A DNA stretch of 59,292 nucleotides from WHSW01 sp036794585 (GTDB taxonomy: Bacteria > Actinomycetota > Thermoleophilia > Solirubrobacterales > 70-9), in assembly GCA_036794585.1 (NCBI GenBank), contig DAIRGH010000003.1, positions 1 through 59,292 of the forward strand, read 5' to 3'. The position numbers and the translations under genes are program-made. Positions 50,374-58,351 of this stretch are shown one piece after another (position 1 is the first letter of the stretch; every line of letters begins with the position of its first letter). The notes under the pieces were generated by a model. The model saw only the letters and a list, made by a program, of their open reading frames with translations, was not told the DNA's origin and made no database searches.

Positions 50374-51744
50374 CTACTTGACCACGCGGATCAGCTTCTT
50401 GTTGACGAACTCCTCGATGCCGTAGCGACCGAGCTCGCGGCCGAAGCCCGAGTTCTTGACGCCGCCGAAGGGCAGCTCGGCACCGTCGAGGCCGACGCCG
50501 TTGACGTAGACCATGCCTGTGTCGAGGGCGTTCGCAACCCGCTCCGCCTGTTCCGGGTCGTCGGAGAAGACGTAGGAGCCGAGGCCGAACGGGGTGTCGT
50601 TTGCGAGCTCGATCGCCTCTTCCTCTGAGCCGACGCGGTAGACGCTTGCAACCGGCCCGAAGAACTCCTCGCGGTAGGCGTCGTTGTCGGGCGTGATCCC
50701 GGCCAGCACGGTGCTGGGGAAGAAGTTGCCGTCCCGCTCGCCGCCGGCGACGACCTCCGCCCCCTGGGCGACCGCCCGGTCGAGCTGATCCTGCAGGGTC
50801 TCCGTGGCGGAATCGGACGAGAGCGGCCCCATCTCGGCGTCCTCGGACGTGGGGTCGCCGGGCTTGGCCGCGGTCATCTTCTCGCTGAACTTCTCGAGGA
50901 AGTCGTCGTAGAGCTCGTCGGCGACGATGAACCGCTTCGCCGCGTTGCAGGACTGCCCGGTGTTGTCCAGGCGTCCGGCGACCGCGGCATCGACCGCCTC
51001 GTCGAGGTCGTCGGCGCCCAGGAGGATGAACGGATCCGACCCGCCGAGCTCGAGCACGACCTTCTTCAGGTTGCGCCCGGCGATCTCGGCGACGGCGGCT
51101 CCGGCGCGCTCGGAACCGGTCAGCGAGACGCCCCGGACGCGAGGATCCTCGATCACCTTCTCGATCTGCTCGTTTGAAGCGAGGATCGTCTGGTAGGCGC
51201 CGTCGGGGAAGCCGGCGTCGGCCATCATCTTCTGAATCGCCTCAGCCGACTCCGGGCACTGGTGCGCGGGCTTGAGCAGGACGGTGTTGCCGACCACGAG
51301 GTTGGGGCCGGCGAAGCGGGCGACCTGGTAGTAGGGGAAGTTCCAAGGCATGATCCCCAGCAGGGGGCCAACCGAGAACTTGCGAACCAGCGCGCTGCCG
51401 TCGCCAGCGAGCAACTCAATCGGCTCGTCCGCCAGCAGGTCCTCGGCGCGGTCGGCGTAGAAGCCGTAGATGTCGACGCAGAAGTCGACCTCGCCGAGCG
51501 CTTGCTCCATCGGCTTGCCCATCTCGCGCACGATGATCTCGGCAAGCTCCTCGCGGCGCTCACCGTGGAAGTCGGCGACTTTCTTGACCAGTGCGGCGCG
51601 ATCGGAGACGGAGGTCTTCATCCCCCAGTCGCGATGGGCGTCCGCGGCTGCGGCGATCGCCGCCTCGAGGTCGCCGTCGGAGATGTCCGGATAGTCCTTT
51701 TCGGTCTCACCGGTGGCGGGGTTGATGACTGCGTACTTGCCCAT
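50374..51744 (-). CDS. gabD: NAD(P)-dependent succinate-semialdehyde dehydrogenase (GabD-like)
   Basis: A 456-residue aldehyde dehydrogenase that probably oxidises succinate semialdehyde, the end product of GABA/putrescine degradation, into succinate for the TCA cycle. PWNFPYYQVARFAGPNLVVGNTVLLKPA, the Glu in VVLELGGSDPF and the Cys in NTGQSCNAAKRF are present. The short length, close to 455 residues, matches the actinobacterial GabD2-type enzymes. GGAGCAAGG before the ATG supports the start. It is convergent with ald and separated by the terminator. Confidence 0.9.
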   Translation of the reverse strand: MGKYAVINPATGETEKDYPDISDGDLEAAIAAAADAHRDWGMKTSVSDRAALVKKVADFHGERREELAEIIVREMGKPMEQALGEVDFCVDIYGFYADRAEDLLADEPIELLAGDGSALVRKFSVGPLLGIMPWNFPYYQVARFAGPNLVVGNTVLLKPAHQCPESAEAIQKMMADAGFPDGAYQTILASNEQIEKVIEDPRVRGVSLTGSERAGAAVAEIAGRNLKKVVLELGGSDPFILLGADDLDEAVDAAVAGRLDNTGQSCNAAKRFIVADELYDDFLEKFSEKMTAAKPGDPTSEDAEMGPLSSDSATETLQDQLDRAVAQGAEVVAGGERDGNFFPSTVLAGITPDNDAYREEFFGPVASVYRVGSEEEAIELANDTPFGLGSYVFSDDPEQAERVANALDTGMVYVNGVGLDGAELPFGGVKNSGFGRELGRYGIEEFVNKKLIRVVK

Positions 51745-51815
51745 CCTTGCTCCAGTCGTCGCTGATTGCCGATCGCCTTCAGGCTATCCCCCTCGGGGCG
51801 TCAGGCGCTGGCCCG

Positions 51816-52631
51816 CTACGCCTGCGCGCCCAGCAGCAGCCCGAGCTGGCGCGACTGGGCGACGAGGGTGCCGTCGGGCAACCAGAGCTCGCCGTCCTCG
51901 TCGAAGAAACCGTCGCGGGTCAGGGCGCTCGAAAAGCGGCCGAGCAGCAGCGAGTCGGGAAGGGGGAGCGGAGTGCGGAAGTGGATCGTCAGGTCGATCG
52001 TCGGCGCCGGCGCGAGCTCGGTCAGTCGCGGCCACGGCGCCGGATACCAGGCGTCGGCGAGCACGGCGATCGCCATCGCGTCCAGCGGCCGGGCCTCGAG
52101 CAGCCCGAGCCAGCCGCCGACCTCGGCGTGCTCGGCGCTGGAGAAGGGTGGCGCGCCCAAGCGGTGCTGCATCGACAGCCGGCCCATGAACGGCGGCAGG
52201 TTGGGGCGCGGGAACTCCTCCTGCGGCGCGCGGCGGTCGTCGTCGGGCGGCTCGACCTCGGGCATCGTCGAGCCCTCCAGCACCGGGCTCGGCCACGCCT
52301 TCGAGTAGGCGGCCAGGGCGAGCGCGATCAGCTTGCCGTCCTGTTCCAGGCGCCCGCTGACGGTCGAAAGCGAGCGACCCTCGCGCTCGACGCGCGCGCT
52401 CACGGTCACCGGGCCCGCGTGCGGCGCGCGCAGGAAGTGCGCGGTGACCGAGCGCGCCTTCCGCTCCGGATCGCCGACGGCGACCTCGAGCCCCCTGACC
52501 AGGATCGCCATCACGTAGCCGCCGAGCGGCCCGCGCGGCGTGTCCCAGCCGTCCGCGATCACCCCGGTCCATTCGCCCTCGCCCGCAGGCTCGAGCGCGG
52601 TGTCGTCGTCGAAGCTCGTCGTCGCGGTCAT
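51816..52631 (-). CDS. Acyl-CoA thioesterase family protein (double hot-dog)
   Basis: A 271-residue protein of the thioesterase-like superfamily, probably hydrolysing acyl-CoA esters in the cytoplasm. The first hot-dog half has GWDTPRGPLGGYVMAILVRGLE and SVTAHFLRAPHAGPVTVSARVEREGRSL; the second has MAIAVLADAWYPAPW...TIDLTIHFRTPLP. The ATG at 52631 (MTATTS) is preferred over the longest frame to 52706, because upstream residues look non-conserved and that start lies at the inverted repeat. No operon partners. Confidence 0.8.
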   Translation of the reverse strand: MTATTSFDDDTALEPAGEGEWTGVIADGWDTPRGPLGGYVMAILVRGLEVAVGDPERKARSVTAHFLRAPHAGPVTVSARVEREGRSLSTVSGRLEQDGKLIALALAAYSKAWPSPVLEGSTMPEVEPPDDDRRAPQEEFPRPNLPPFMGRLSMQHRLGAPPFSSAEHAEVGGWLGLLEARPLDAMAIAVLADAWYPAPWPRLTELAPAPTIDLTIHFRTPLPLPDSLLLGRFSSALTRDGFFDEDGELWLPDGTLVAQSRQLGLLLGAQA

Positions 52632-52708
52632 CGGGCGCGGGACGATATCCGGCATCCCAGCTTTGAACCGGATGGATCGCACGCCCAGAAGAGTGCTGGT
52701 TTGCATGG

Positions 52709-52721
52709 AAAGCGGCTATCT
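52709..52721 (-). repeat. 13-bp repeat AGATAGCCGCTTT (copy 1, inverted)
   Basis: On the minus strand reads AGATAGCCGCTTT, identical to the plus-strand copy at 53396-53408; the two flank the DHFR-like gene as an inverted pair 674 bp apart. Confidence 0.7.
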
Positions 52722-52783
52722 GGCCAGCCCTGGCTAGGCTGCGGTGCCGACGCTTGCAACCGCAATTGCTTGGAGGACGCTGG

Positions 52784-53389
52784 ATGCCGGAGACGACCTG
52801 CCACATGTCGATCTCGCTCGATGGCTTCGTCGCCGGGCCGGACCAGAGCCGGGAGAATCCGCTGGGGAAGCGCGGCAGGGAGGTCCATGCCTGGCACCTC
52901 GGCGACGAGCGCGCGAACGACGCCGACGCGACGGCAGAGCGCTGGCTCATGCGACCGCGCGGGGCCTACGTGATGGGCCGCAACATGTTCGGGCCGATCC
53001 GCGGCGAGTGGGATGAGGACTGGAATGGATGGTGGGGCCCCGAGCCGCCCTACCACGCGCCGGTCTTCGTGCTCACCCACCACGCCCGCGAGCCGATCGA
53101 GATGGAGGGCGGCACGAGCTTCCACTTCGTCACCCAGGGCTTCGAGGCGGCATACGCGCAGGCGCGTGAGACGGCCGGCGAGGATGGCATCGACATCGCG
53201 GGCGGCGCCTCGACCGTCCGTCAGGCGCTCGCCGCCGGAGTGATCGACGAACTCACGCTCGACGTGGCCCCTGTCCTGCTGGGGTCCGGCGAGCGGCTGT
53301 TCGACGGAGTCGAGTCACTCGGGTTCGAGCCGGTCGAGGTGCTCCACTCTCCGCTCGCCACGCACATCCGCTACCGGCGGGCGGGGTGA
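52784..53389 (+). CDS. Dihydrofolate reductase family protein (RibD C-terminal type)
   Basis: A 201-residue reductase of the DHFR/RibD-C fold, common in actinobacteria, with unproven substrate. TTCHMSISLDGFVAGPDQSRENPLG opens the domain, AYVMGRNMFGPIRGEW and DIAGGASTVRQALAAGVIDELTLDVAPVLLGSGERLF are the NADPH-binding segments. GGAGGA stands 6 nt before ATG 52784; the GTG or earlier start at 52754 has none. The gene is enclosed by an inverted 13-bp repeat. Confidence 0.88.
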   Translation: MPETTCHMSISLDGFVAGPDQSRENPLGKRGREVHAWHLGDERANDADATAERWLMRPRGAYVMGRNMFGPIRGEWDEDWNGWWGPEPPYHAPVFVLTHHAREPIEMEGGTSFHFVTQGFEAAYAQARETAGEDGIDIAGGASTVRQALAAGVIDELTLDVAPVLLGSGERLFDGVESLGFEPVEVLHSPLATHIRYRRAG

Positions 53390-53395
53390 GTGAGG

Positions 53396-53408
53396 AGATA
53401 GCCGCTTT
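53396..53408 (+). repeat. 13-bp repeat AGATAGCCGCTTT (copy 2)
   Basis: Plus-strand copy, just after the DHFR-like gene. It is inverted relative to 52709-52721 and direct relative to 54495-54507, with which it flanks the lipoprotein gene. Confidence 0.7.
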
Positions 53409-53430
53409 GGACGAATACCGACGCTGTTCG

Positions 53431-54378
53431 CTACCCGAAAGCCGAGGCGCGGGGCGGCGGCGGTCCTTTCCCTAGTCCTGGCCGGATCACCGCCGGCCCC
53501 CATCGGCGACAGCTCTTTATGCCCAGGGCTCTGAACTGAAGCCTCGCCCGGATCATTTCGTCCGGCGAAACGAGGCCGCCGTCATCCATCTGATGCTTGA
53601 TGGCCAAAACAGTGCGTCTCAGGCGGTACTCCAAATCGTCGGCAATGCCGAGCCCGGCGATCCGGAGCGTCTCCAAGTGGCTCAGCTCATAGACGCGCCG
53701 TTCGTCGAGCTCGCCGCGCTTGCGGTCGCGTTGCTCGTTTCGATCCCTGACCAGGCAGATCGTCTGCACCGCATCGTCATAGGCGACCTCGTCCCTCGCG
53801 GCAAGCGCGTTTTGGCCGTTCGAGATGCACACGCGCAAACCGAACTTCTGGCCGAAATGGTCGCTCACCACCTTCGACGCGTAGTGGCGCAACCGCACGA
53901 GGGTGTTCTGCTCATCGTCGTGGCTGTGCAGCGTCACAGCCTCGCGGTGAAACATGCGACCGCGGAACGCCACGCCGGCGATAAAGCGCCGCACCAGGTT
54001 GGGGTGAATCGGCGGCGGCCCGAGCTGTTTCATCTGCTCGACCATGTCGGCCTGCGCCACCGCCCATCCTTCAAAGCCCGCCGCACGCCATTGAGGCTCA
54101 GGCAAGCCATGGATGACACCGTTGAACCGGGCCGCATCGGACCGCTCCTCGGCCAGGTTCGCGTTCCTACTGCAGATCGCATCCATACGGGCGGCATACG
54201 CCAATGCAGCCAGTTGCTGCTTGCTCAAGCCCGGGGTTGGCGGCGCCTCATCGCTCGACTCGGGTCGTCGTTGGACCGCTCCTACATCCCCTGGATCTAC
54301 CGGCGACGCCTGCGAACCATCGCCACAGCTAGCGATCGTGAGCGAAACGAGCAGCGCCATGCCAATACGAACCAACAC
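53431..54378 (-). CDS. Hypothetical lipoprotein
   Basis: A 315-residue predicted lipoprotein: signal peptide MLVRIGMALLVSLTIASCG with lipobox cysteine at 18, then a proline/serine-rich linker. The mature part is mostly charged and helical, with several scattered cysteines (CSRNANLAEE, VCISNGQNA, TICLVRDR, SCRRWG). I do not recognise a family. Base composition is visibly less GC-rich than in neighbouring genes. It starts with GTG 54378; ATG 54360 would remove most of the basic n-region. It stands alone between two copies of the 13-bp repeat. Confidence 0.7.
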   Translation of the reverse strand: MLVRIGMALLVSLTIASCGDGSQASPVDPGDVGAVQRRPESSDEAPPTPGLSKQQLAALAYAARMDAICSRNANLAEERSDAARFNGVIHGLPEPQWRAAGFEGWAVAQADMVEQMKQLGPPPIHPNLVRRFIAGVAFRGRMFHREAVTLHSHDDEQNTLVRLRHYASKVVSDHFGQKFGLRVCISNGQNALAARDEVAYDDAVQTICLVRDRNEQRDRKRGELDERRVYELSHLETLRIAGLGIADDLEYRLRRTVLAIKHQMDDGGLVSPDEMIRARLQFRALGIKSCRRWGPAVIRPGLGKGPPPPRASAFG

Positions 54379-54494
54379 CCTGGTTCAGCTTCGGCAGAAC
54401 GGGCAGGGAGATTGAGCGGAGAATCATCGTCGCGCGCCCGACATCGAGCATTTCCAATGACTGATTCGATCTCGCGGAAATGCGTTGTATTGAC

Positions 54495-54507
54495 GAGATA
54501 GCCGCTT
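54495..54507 (+). repeat. 13-bp repeat GAGATAGCCGCTT (copy 3)
   Basis: Direct copy of the motif at 53395-53407. Here it is inside a small hairpin, GACGAG/CTCGTC (54492-54512). After the repeat the bases read TCGTCCA, the reverse complement of TGGACGA found after copy 2. Confidence 0.6.
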
Positions 54508-54550
54508 CTCGTCCAAAAGCGAAGTGCTCGAGCCCCATAGGATCGAGGGC

Positions 54551-54763
54551 ATGAAATGGCTGCGGGAGCTCCCGCTTGGCTTCCGGCTCTACTTTTGGTT
54601 CTGGACGCTCTTCGTGCCTGCCGGCGTCGCCCTCTTGTTTGCGGGGGCAGTCGTTCCAGGACTTGTGCTCCTGGCCCTGTTCGTCCTGGATCAGGCCGTG
54701 TTCGTGCCGTTGATCGTGGCTCGTACCCAGCGGCAGAAGCGCGCCGGCACCGGGCAGGACTAA
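54551..54763 (+). CDS. Small two-segment membrane protein
   Basis: A 70-residue protein, MKWLRELPLGF then two hydrophobic segments (about 12-35 and 36-58), and a basic tail (RTQRQKRAGTGQD) that would face the cytoplasm. No family recognised. ATG 54551 is chosen as the natural start. It lies in the atypical segment between copies of the 13-bp repeat and the small minus-strand genes. Confidence 0.6.
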   Translation: MKWLRELPLGFRLYFWFWTLFVPAGVALLFAGAVVPGLVLLALFVLDQAVFVPLIVARTQRQKRAGTGQD

Positions 54764-54769
54764 CCTTGG

Positions 54770-54973
54770 CTAGTGCGCGCCCGGTCGATCCGGGCGCCCT
54801 GAACCGGGGGCTTCCTCGACCGCATCCGCGTCGTGCACTGCCCAACCGACCCGTTCGATCAGCTGAGCCGCGTGGTGTCCGCTTCGTATGTCCGCGGGGG
54901 TCACCCGCTCATCGAGCGTGGTCGTCGCTTCACTCGGCGTCGCTGACTCGCTCACCACGATGACTCTCGGCAT
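54770..54973 (-). CDS. Small hypothetical protein (67 aa)
   Basis: A 67-residue soluble protein beginning MPRVIVVSESATPSEATTTLDERVTPADI; a short beta strand followed by a helix (HHAAQLIERVGWAVHDADAVEE) is likely. GGAAGGAA is 6 nt before the ATG, strong support for translation. No function can be given. It is probably cotranscribed with the 69-residue gene upstream (32 nt gap). Confidence 0.6.
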   Translation of the reverse strand: MPRVIVVSESATPSEATTTLDERVTPADIRSGHHAAQLIERVGWAVHDADAVEEAPGSGRPDRPGAH

Positions 54974-55004
54974 GTTCGATTCCTTCCGATCGATGTCCGG
55001 CCCC

Positions 55005-55214
55005 TCAAAGCCGCGCTAGATGCATCCGGGTCGCCTGGCGATGGTCTGGGTACGGAAGCATCGCCCAGGCGTAAAGCCAGAGCGCCGACTTCAGCTGCTC
55101 ATCGAGCGCGGGTGGATCGATGATGTGCTTCTCGATCCACGCAAGGGATCTGCTTTCGCTGATCGCGGCGTCGACCTGATCCACGTGATCCATGTAATGC
55201 ATGTAATGGCGCAC
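55005..55214 (-). CDS. Small hypothetical protein (69 aa)
   Basis: A 69-residue protein from GTG 55214, behind AAGGGAG. It has a histidine-, methionine- and tyrosine-rich start (MRHYMHYMDHVDQVD) and a helical C-terminal part (ALDEQLKSALWLYAWAML...ATRMHLARL). No family recognised. Its residue usage differs from the GC-rich codon pattern of the surrounding genes. Probably forms a two-gene unit with the following 67-residue gene. Confidence 0.5.
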   Translation of the reverse strand: MRHYMHYMDHVDQVDAAISESRSLAWIEKHIIDPPALDEQLKSALWLYAWAMLPYPDHRQATRMHLARL

Positions 55215-55444
55215 CCCAACTCCCTTCTACGTTGGAGCGGCCTTGTCACATGCTGCCGGCGTCCGCTTTAGTCGGCGGGAGGCAAACCCGGAGGTCGCCC
55301 CTATGCGGGAAATACCATCTTTCGCCGCGCGCAGCTGGCGAAAAGCTCCCTATTTGGGCGAAATTCCTCCCTCCGGCCACGGAAGGTTGCAGCTTTTGTG
55401 GTGAACGCTCGCCTGCGGGCGAGCCATCCGGCCAAAGCAATCCG
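55215..55444. other. Non-coding spacer with GGCGAAA half-sites
   Basis: No convincing gene in 230 bp. TTTCGCC (55320-55326) forms a perfect inverted repeat with GGCGAAA (55337-55343), and a further GGCGAAA follows at 55357-55363, 20 bp on. These lie upstream of the small minus-strand genes and could be operator half-sites. A hairpin GCTCGCC/GGCGAGC (55407-55424) sits after the SnoaL-like gene stop and may terminate it. Confidence 0.4.
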
Positions 55445-55858
55445 CTAGACCGGCGGGGGCACCGCTCCGAGCTGGATCAGCAGGCCCAGCATGTCGGCGG
55501 TTGTCCAGCGCTCGACGCACTGGCCGTCGCGCATGGTGAGGATCGTCGTCATCGCGAAGTAGGCGTCCTTGCCCGTCGCCGGCACGCCCATGAACTCGCC
55601 CTGGTGGCTGAGCTGAAACTCGAGCCGGGCGGCGAGCTTGTCATCGGACTCGAGGAGCTCGGCGATCCGCACCTCCGCGTCCGGGAACGCGGCGACGAAC
55701 CGATCGTGAAACGCCCGCACGCCGGCCTTGTCCATCGGCTCCTGGCTGACACCGCCGAAGACGACATCGTCTGAGTAGACCTCGAGATAGCCGTCGAGAT
55801 CGCCCTGGTTGAAGCGGTCGATCGCGGCGCGGTAGATATCGGCGTTGCTCTCGGTCAT
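55445..55858 (-). CDS. SnoaL-like / NTF2-fold protein
   Basis: A 137-residue NTF2-fold protein of the SnoaL-like ester cyclase group: DIYRAAIDRFNQGDLDGYLEVYSDDVVF, AGVRAFHDRFVAAFPDAEVRI and the final ERWTTADMLGLLIQLGAVP are typical. Members range from polyketide cyclases to ligand-binding proteins; no polyketide genes are nearby, so the substrate is unknown. AAGGG precedes the ATG. It is divergent from the GNAT gene, 52 nt apart. Confidence 0.85.
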   Translation of the reverse strand: MTESNADIYRAAIDRFNQGDLDGYLEVYSDDVVFGGVSQEPMDKAGVRAFHDRFVAAFPDAEVRIAELLESDDKLAARLEFQLSHQGEFMGVPATGKDAYFAMTTILTMRDGQCVERWTTADMLGLLIQLGAVPPPV

Positions 55859-55897
55859 CCGCGGTCGCCCTTTCGCGTCACGAGGGCCAGCCTCTCA

Positions 55898-55903
55898 TAA
55901 CCT
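55898..55903 (+). promoter_or_regulatory. Candidate leaderless -10 (TAACCT) for the GNAT gene
   Basis: TAACCT is 7 nt before the ATG at 55911, with no ribosome binding site between. Confidence 0.35.
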
Positions 55904-55910
55904 GCGCCGG

Positions 55911-56666
55911 ATGACCGAGGCCGCGACTCGAGCCCGCGCGTGGCGCAACGCCCTGCACGCTGCGGTCTGCGACGTCGTCGAGCCGTGGGCCCACGGGACG
56001 ATTATCCGGGCGACCCGCTATCCGAGCTACTGGGACCTCAACGCGGTCCGGGTCGAGGACGATCCCGGGATGACCGTGGAGGAGCTCGTCGCCATCGCCG
56101 ACGAGGCGCTCGCGGGTCTCGAGCACCGGCGGATCGACTTCGACCTCGCCGATGCCGCCGCGGCCGTGCGACCGGGTTTCGAGGCGGCCGGATGGCGGAC
56201 GACCCCGCTCGTTTGGATGCGACACGAGAAGCCGCTTCCGGCGCGTCCAGAGCTCGAGGTCGAGGAGGTCCCGTACGACGCAGTTGGCGAGCTGCGCCGC
56301 GCCTGGTACCACGAGGACTTCGACGGCGCCGACCCGTCGGCCTACCTCGAGCATGCGCGAGAGGTGTCCTCGGCCCGGGGAGTGCAGGTCCTGGTCGCGA
56401 CCGAGGGCGGCGCGCCGGTGGGGTACACCCAGCTCGAGCGCGACGGCGATGGCGTGGAGATCACGCAGGTCTACGTCCGTCCCGAGCATCGCGGCGGCGG
56501 TCGCGGCACGGCGCTGGCCGCGGCCGCGATCGAGGCGGCTAGCGACGCTCGCGACCTCTGGATCGTCGCCGACGCGGAGGGCCGTCCGCGAGAGCTCTAC
56601 GCGAGGCTGGGGTTCCGGCCCGCGTGGGAGTCGGTCGAGTTTGTGCGCCGGCCGAGCGGCGCCTAG
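55911..56666 (+). CDS. GNAT family N-acetyltransferase
   Basis: A 251-residue acetyltransferase. The C-terminal GNAT domain (about 125-245) has the acetyl-CoA loop ITQVYVRPEHRGGGRGTALAAAAIE; the N-terminal half, starting with TEAATRARAWRNALHAAVCDVVEPW, is a second, degenerate GNAT-like half. ATG 55911 is preferred to the earlier in-frame start at 55845 because it sits 7 nt after a -10-like hexamer. Its stop overlaps the convergent flavoprotein stop by 4 bp. Substrate unknown. Confidence 0.88.
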   Translation: MTEAATRARAWRNALHAAVCDVVEPWAHGTIIRATRYPSYWDLNAVRVEDDPGMTVEELVAIADEALAGLEHRRIDFDLADAAAAVRPGFEAAGWRTTPLVWMRHEKPLPARPELEVEEVPYDAVGELRRAWYHEDFDGADPSAYLEHAREVSSARGVQVLVATEGGAPVGYTQLERDGDGVEITQVYVRPEHRGGGRGTALAAAAIEAASDARDLWIVADAEGRPRELYARLGFRPAWESVEFVRRPSGA

Positions 56667-58345
56667 GCCGCGGTCCGTGCCCGCCGCCAGGGGCGCCGGG
56701 CGCGCTTGCGGTCGCGCAGCACCCGGTGGGCGGCGTTGTGCCCCGAGCAGCCGGTGACGCCGCCGCCCGGATGGGTGCCGGCCCCGCATAGGTAGAGCCC
56801 TGAGACCGGCGTCGCGTACTGGGCCAGCTCGGGGTGCGGCCGCATGAAGGCCATCTGGTCGAGACCCTGCTCGCCCTGGAAGATCGATCCGCCCTGGAGA
56901 CCGAAGATTCGCTCGAGGTCGGGAGGCGCGAGCACCTCGCGCTCGAGCACCGCGTCCTTGAGATTGGGAGCGAACCGCGTCAGCTGCTCGATGCATGTGT
57001 CGCCGTAGCGCTCGCGATCGCCCGGCTGCCAATCCTCCTCGTTCGGCGGCCCGTACTGCGTGAACATCGTCATCACCCAGCGCCCGTCGTCGGTCAGCGA
57101 CGAATCGACCGCCGAGGGCAGCTCGGCCTCGACGTACGGGTGCTCGGCGGGCTTGCCGAGCGTCGCGTCCTGCCAGGCGCGCTCGAGGTAGTCGATCGAG
57201 GGGCAGATGTTGACTCCGGCGGTCCTCATCAGCGCCTGCTCCTCCTCGCTGACGCCCTCGTAGCGGGGCGGCTCGGCCAGCAGCAGGTTGACCTTCACCG
57301 AGCCGCCACGGGTGCGGTAGCGGCGCATCTCCTCTCCGATCTCGGCCGGGAAGTGCTCGGCGCCCGTCAGCTCCAGCACCGTCGTCTTCGGATGCGCGCC
57401 GGAGACCACGATCGGCGCCCGCAGCTCGGCTCCGTCGGCGAGGGTGACCCCGACCGCCTCGCCGTCGCGCACGTCGATCGAGGCGACCTCGGCGCCGCTG
57501 CGGATCTCGGCCCCGGCGCTGCGCGCCGAGCTCGCGATTGCTTGGCTGATCGCGCCCATGCCCCCAATCACCTGGCCCCACGCGCCCTCGATCCCGGCGC
57601 ACTCGCCGAGCGCGTGGTGAAGCAGGTTGTAGGCGGTGCCCGGCGTGCGCGGCCCGGCCCAGACGCCGACCACGCCGCTGGAGGCGGTCGAGCCCTTGAG
57701 GCCGTCGAGCTCGAAGTAGTCGTCGAGCAGGTCGCCGACCGACATCGTGAACACGCGCACCAGGTCGTGGATCTCGCGCTTGGAAAAGCCGGCCATGCGC
57801 GCGCCCTCGCGCAGCAGCGCCGCCAGGTCGCCGGGCCGCTTGGAGCCGAGCGCCGGAGGCTCGCGCAGCATCATCGGCTTCACGAACCGCGCGGCCCGGT
57901 GGAACAGGTCCTCGAACCTGGGGTAAGCCTCGGCGTCGCGGCGCGAGTAGCGCGCGATCGAGGCGGCGGTGCGCTCGACCTCGTTGAAGAAGAAGATCGG
58001 CCCGTCGTCGGTGAGCGAGACGTAGGCCGGGTCGAGCGGGATCGCGCGGTAGCCGTGGAGCTCGAGCTCGAGGTCGGCGACGACCTTTGGCTGCAGCATC
58101 GAGACCACGTAGGAGGCCCGCGACACGCGCGCGCCGGGCCACAGCTCCTCGGTCACGCAGGCGCCGCCGAGCACGTCGCGCCGCTCCAGGCACAGCACCC
58201 GCAAACCCGCGTGCGCCAGGTAGGCCGTCGCGGTCAGCCCGTTGTGCCCGCCGCCGACGACGATCGCGTCATACGAACGCGGGCCCTGCGCGGGCGGTCC
58301 TCCGTTCGTGGGGGACCGTGGCGGGGCGGACGCGGCGGCTTCCAC
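56663..58345 (-). CDS. NAD(P)/FAD-dependent oxidoreductase, PYROXD2-like (second copy)
   Basis: A 560-residue flavoprotein of the COG1233 group. YDAIVVGGGHNGLTATAYLAHAGLRVLCLERRDVLGGACVTEELWPG (residues 25-70) with VSRASYVVSMLQPKVVADLELELHGY is closely like human PYROXD2. The C-terminal GLYLCGAGTHPGGGVTGCSGHNAAHRV carries the flavin motif. It resembles the protein at 3183-4760 but is longer and diverged. Promoter on the minus strand: TTGTAG-17-TAGGCT, 6 nt before the GTG start. Divergent from the glutamine amidotransferase gene. Confidence 0.9.
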   Translation of the reverse strand: MEAAASAPPRSPTNGGPPAQGPRSYDAIVVGGGHNGLTATAYLAHAGLRVLCLERRDVLGGACVTEELWPGARVSRASYVVSMLQPKVVADLELELHGYRAIPLDPAYVSLTDDGPIFFFNEVERTAASIARYSRRDAEAYPRFEDLFHRAARFVKPMMLREPPALGSKRPGDLAALLREGARMAGFSKREIHDLVRVFTMSVGDLLDDYFELDGLKGSTASSGVVGVWAGPRTPGTAYNLLHHALGECAGIEGAWGQVIGGMGAISQAIASSARSAGAEIRSGAEVASIDVRDGEAVGVTLADGAELRAPIVVSGAHPKTTVLELTGAEHFPAEIGEEMRRYRTRGGSVKVNLLLAEPPRYEGVSEEEQALMRTAGVNICPSIDYLERAWQDATLGKPAEHPYVEAELPSAVDSSLTDDGRWVMTMFTQYGPPNEEDWQPGDRERYGDTCIEQLTRFAPNLKDAVLEREVLAPPDLERIFGLQGGSIFQGEQGLDQMAFMRPHPELAQYATPVSGLYLCGAGTHPGGGVTGCSGHNAAHRVLRDRKRARRPWRRARTAA

Positions 58346-58351
58346 GCCTGC

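Noticed and set aside
54329..54538. 69-codon minus-strand frame overlapping the lipoprotein start
   Set aside because: It overlaps the signal peptide of the lipoprotein gene in another frame, includes the 13-bp repeat and shows no domain.
55246..55440. 64-codon minus-strand frame
   Set aside because: Covers operator-like repeats and a hairpin, has a poor start and no ribosome binding site; treated as non-coding spacer.
55878..58193. Open frame of 771 codons on the minus strand
   Set aside because: It is the shifted frame of the PYROXD2-like gene, with arginine- and alanine-rich low-complexity translation and no motifs.
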